Source: Poindextera sp035294785
GTDB taxonomy: Bacteria; Pseudomonadota; Alphaproteobacteria; Caulobacterales; Caulobacteraceae
DNA length: 6,150 nucleotides
Direction of reading: 5' to 3'
Assembly: GCA_035294785.1 (NCBI GenBank)
Contig: DATGKF010000026.1
Coordinates: forward strand, 1 to 6,150
Shown: positions 5,202 to 6,150 of the stretch, piece by piece
How positions within the stretch are numbered: position 1 is the first letter of the stretch
Layout of the letters: every line of letters begins with the position of its first letter
The notes under the pieces: model-generated
What the model was told of the DNA's origin: nothing
Databases searched by the model: none
What the model saw: the letters and a program-made list of their open reading frames with translations, nothing else
Program-made: the position numbers and the translations under genes

Positions 5202-5882
5202 ATGGCCGCCTTCCGCATCGTCGAAGCCATCTACCCCGGGATGACCCAGCTCGACTTCACCGGACCGCACACGGTGTTCAGCCGGCTGCCGGACGCCGAA
5301 ACAATCGTGGCGTCCGAGCGCGGCGGGACGATCGAGTCCGACGGCGGGCTGGCGTTCGCCGGCACGAAGCGACTGTCCGACATCGACCGCTGCGACCTGC
5401 TCTTCTTCCCCGGCGGCTTCTCGGCGACCGAGGCGGCGAACGACGAGGCGTTCATGACCGAAGCGAAGCGGCTGGCGGCAGGGGCGACGTATCTGACCTC
5501 GGTCTGCACCGGCTCGCTGATCCTCGGCGCGGCCGGCGTGCTGAAGGGCAAGCGGGCGGCCTGCCACTGGGCCTGGCGCGAGATGCTGCCGTTGTTCGGG
5601 GCGATCCCCGACGCCGGGCGGGTGGTGCGCGACGGGAACATCATCACCGGCGGCGGGGTGACGGCGGGCATCGACTTCGCCTTCGTGGTCGCGGCCGAGC
5701 TGGCCGGCGAGGACTTCGCGCAAGGGCTGCAACTGGGCTTGGAATATGCGCCCGCGCCCCCGTTCAACAGCGGCCGCCCGGAAACGGCGCCGCCCGAGGT
5801 CCTGGCCCGCGTGAAGGCCAACATGGACGCGGTGATGCCGAAGCGCCTGGCGCAAGCCAAAGCGGCGGCGGCGCGCATCTGA
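5202..5882 (+). CDS. inhA: DJ-1/PfpI family protein, isocyanide hydratase-like
   Basis: Cytoplasmic enzyme of 226 aa. Isocyanide hydratase, the close family match by motif, adds water to an isonitrile to give an N-substituted formamide through a Cys thioimidate. The active-site positions described for the Pseudomonas enzyme are visible: Asp18 in 'GMTQLDFTGP' and Cys102-Thr103 in 'SVCTGSLILGAAG'. They are followed by 'GKRAACHWAW' (116-125), 'ITGGGVTAGIDFAF' (148-161) and the C-terminal 'LQLGLEYAPAPPFNSG' (176-191), which is characteristic of this subgroup rather than of proteases or chaperone-like DJ-1 proteins. There is no signal peptide. ATG5202 has a good ribosome binding site. The divergent DJ-1/AraC regulator is its probable controller. 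The natural substrate is unknown, and the symbol is the Pseudomonas name, not the enoyl-ACP reductase inhA. An uncharacterised DJ-1 glyoxalase or hydrolase is the main alternative. Confidence 0.88.
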   Translation: MAAFRIVEAIYPGMTQLDFTGPHTVFSRLPDAETIVASERGGTIESDGGLAFAGTKRLSDIDRCDLLFFPGGFSATEAANDEAFMTEAKRLAAGATYLTSVCTGSLILGAAGVLKGKRAACHWAWREMLPLFGAIPDAGRVVRDGNIITGGGVTAGIDFAFVVAAELAGEDFAQGLQLGLEYAPAPPFNSGRPETAPPEVLARVKANMDAVMPKRLAQAKAAAARI

Positions 5883-5899
5883 ACGGCGAAGCCGTGTTG

Positions 5900-5986
5900 G
5901 ACCGCCAAGCGCGCCAAGGACGCCAAGGTCCGCCAAGACGCCTAGGCAACCGCGACCGCTTGGCGAACTTGGCGAGCTTGGCGGTC
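5900..5986. repeat. Iterated CGCCAAG/CTTGGCG palindrome
   Basis: Four direct CGCCAAG heptamers (5903, 5912, 5921, 5931) with periods 9, 9 and 10 are followed by three CTTGGCG copies (5959, 5968, 5977) with period 9. The arms 5900-5927 and 5959-5986 are reverse complements at 25 of 28 positions, and all three mismatches fall in the 1-2 base linkers, never in a heptamer. The fourth direct copy is unpaired in the loop. The element lies between convergent genes, 17 bp after the hydratase stop, and may act as a bidirectional 3' end structure. It is unrelated in sequence to the three repeats further left. Confidence 0.85.
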
Positions 5987-5996
5987 GAATAGGACG

Positions 5997-6013
5997 GCGC
6001 CGCTTCGCGGCGC
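5997..6013 (-). terminator. GC hairpin at the end of the extradiol dioxygenase gene
   Basis: GCGCCGC (5997-6003) and GCGGCGC (6007-6013) form a perfect 7-bp stem with a 3-nt loop. On the minus strand it begins at the last base of the TAG stop codon. No U-tract follows, so it is more likely a 3' stabilising structure or Rho-related than a classical intrinsic terminator. Confidence 0.3.
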
Positions 6014-6150
6014 TAGCCGATCACCACCGAGGTCATCGAGATGGCGGCGAAGACGTCGTCGTTGAAGAGGCGCAACGGTTCGCCGTCGCGCTGGGCGCCG
6101 AGGACGTAGAGAAGCGGCAGGTAGTGCTCGCCGCTGTTGATGGCCGGGTG
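6013..6150 (-). CDS. YgiD-like class III extradiol dioxygenase (4,5-DOPA dioxygenase family), C-terminal fragment
   Basis: Only the last 45 codons are in the window; the gene enters from the right edge and stops at TAG (6015-6013). The peptide opens 'HPAINSGEHYLPLLYVLGAQ' and ends 'ISMTSVVIG'. This matches the C-terminus of LigB-superfamily proteins of the YgiD type, where 'EHYLPLLYVLGA' carries a His thought to bind the metal and the chain ends in 'SM.SV.IG'. Family members are about 260-270 aa and cleave catechol rings such as DOPA in vitro; their physiological role in most bacteria is unclear. The gene is convergent with the hydratase gene and shares no visible regulation with it. Family recognition rests on a short but distinctive stretch; the rest of the protein, including the other metal ligands, cannot be judged. 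Confidence 0.8.
   Translation of the reverse strand, partial: HPAINSGEHYLPLLYVLGAQRDGEPLRLFNDDVFAAISMTSVVIG

Noticed and set aside
5163..5936. Minus-strand open frames opposite the isocyanide hydratase-like gene
   Set aside because: Antisense shadows that start in the CGCCAAG repeat; the plus-strand gene has full catalytic motifs and a ribosome binding site.

Overview
The window is very GC-rich and gene-dense, and every gene shows the G/C-ending codon use of such a genome. The gene families, together with the abundant palindromic intergenic repeats (arms of the 'CTCATCCCCGCG' type, CGCCAAG iterations and a repeat reading 'GRPDKPGDDG'), suggest an alphaproteobacterium. A Caulobacterales-like member (Caulobacter/Phenylobacterium type) is my best guess, but this rests on recognition of style, not on a marker gene.

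Layout from left to right. Bases 1-133 hold no gene, only a candidate dyad. At 134-1411 (+) is a complete ECF42-type sigma factor with the long C-terminal helical extension. Its first ~22 codons appear to be made of an intergenic hairpin repeat. A 114-bp palindromic repeat (1413-1526) separates it from a dienelactone hydrolase family gene (1550-2263, +). A second copy of the same repeat (2278-2388) lies between that gene and a convergent gene for an exported TPR-like protein (4023-2416, -). A solo half-copy of the repeat (4117-4139) lies upstream of the TPR gene, just after the end of a GlxA-type DJ-1/AraC regulator (5115-4165, -). This regulator is divergent from an isocyanide hydratase-like DJ-1/PfpI enzyme (5202-5882, +). 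A different iterated palindrome (CGCCAAG x4 / CTTGGCG x3, 5900-5986) then separates the hydratase from the convergent 3' end of a YgiD-like extradiol dioxygenase (6150-6013, -, cut by the window edge).

How the genes relate. The one convincing functional unit is the divergent regulator/enzyme pair. Both carry the same DJ-1 fold with the Asp and Cys active-site positions kept, and the short shared promoter region has a dyad and an 8-bp-periodic CGGT array. The sigma factor is of a class normally encoded beside a DGPF/YCII protein; no such gene is in view, though it may lie just left of the window. The other genes look like independent single-gene units separated by structured repeats.

I found no mobile element with a transposase, no CRISPR array, no RNA gene and no clearly new multi-gene system. 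The points most worth a second look are the repeat-derived start of the sigma factor, the covarying nested palindromes placed directly after two stop codons, and the compact regulatory region between the two DJ-1 genes.
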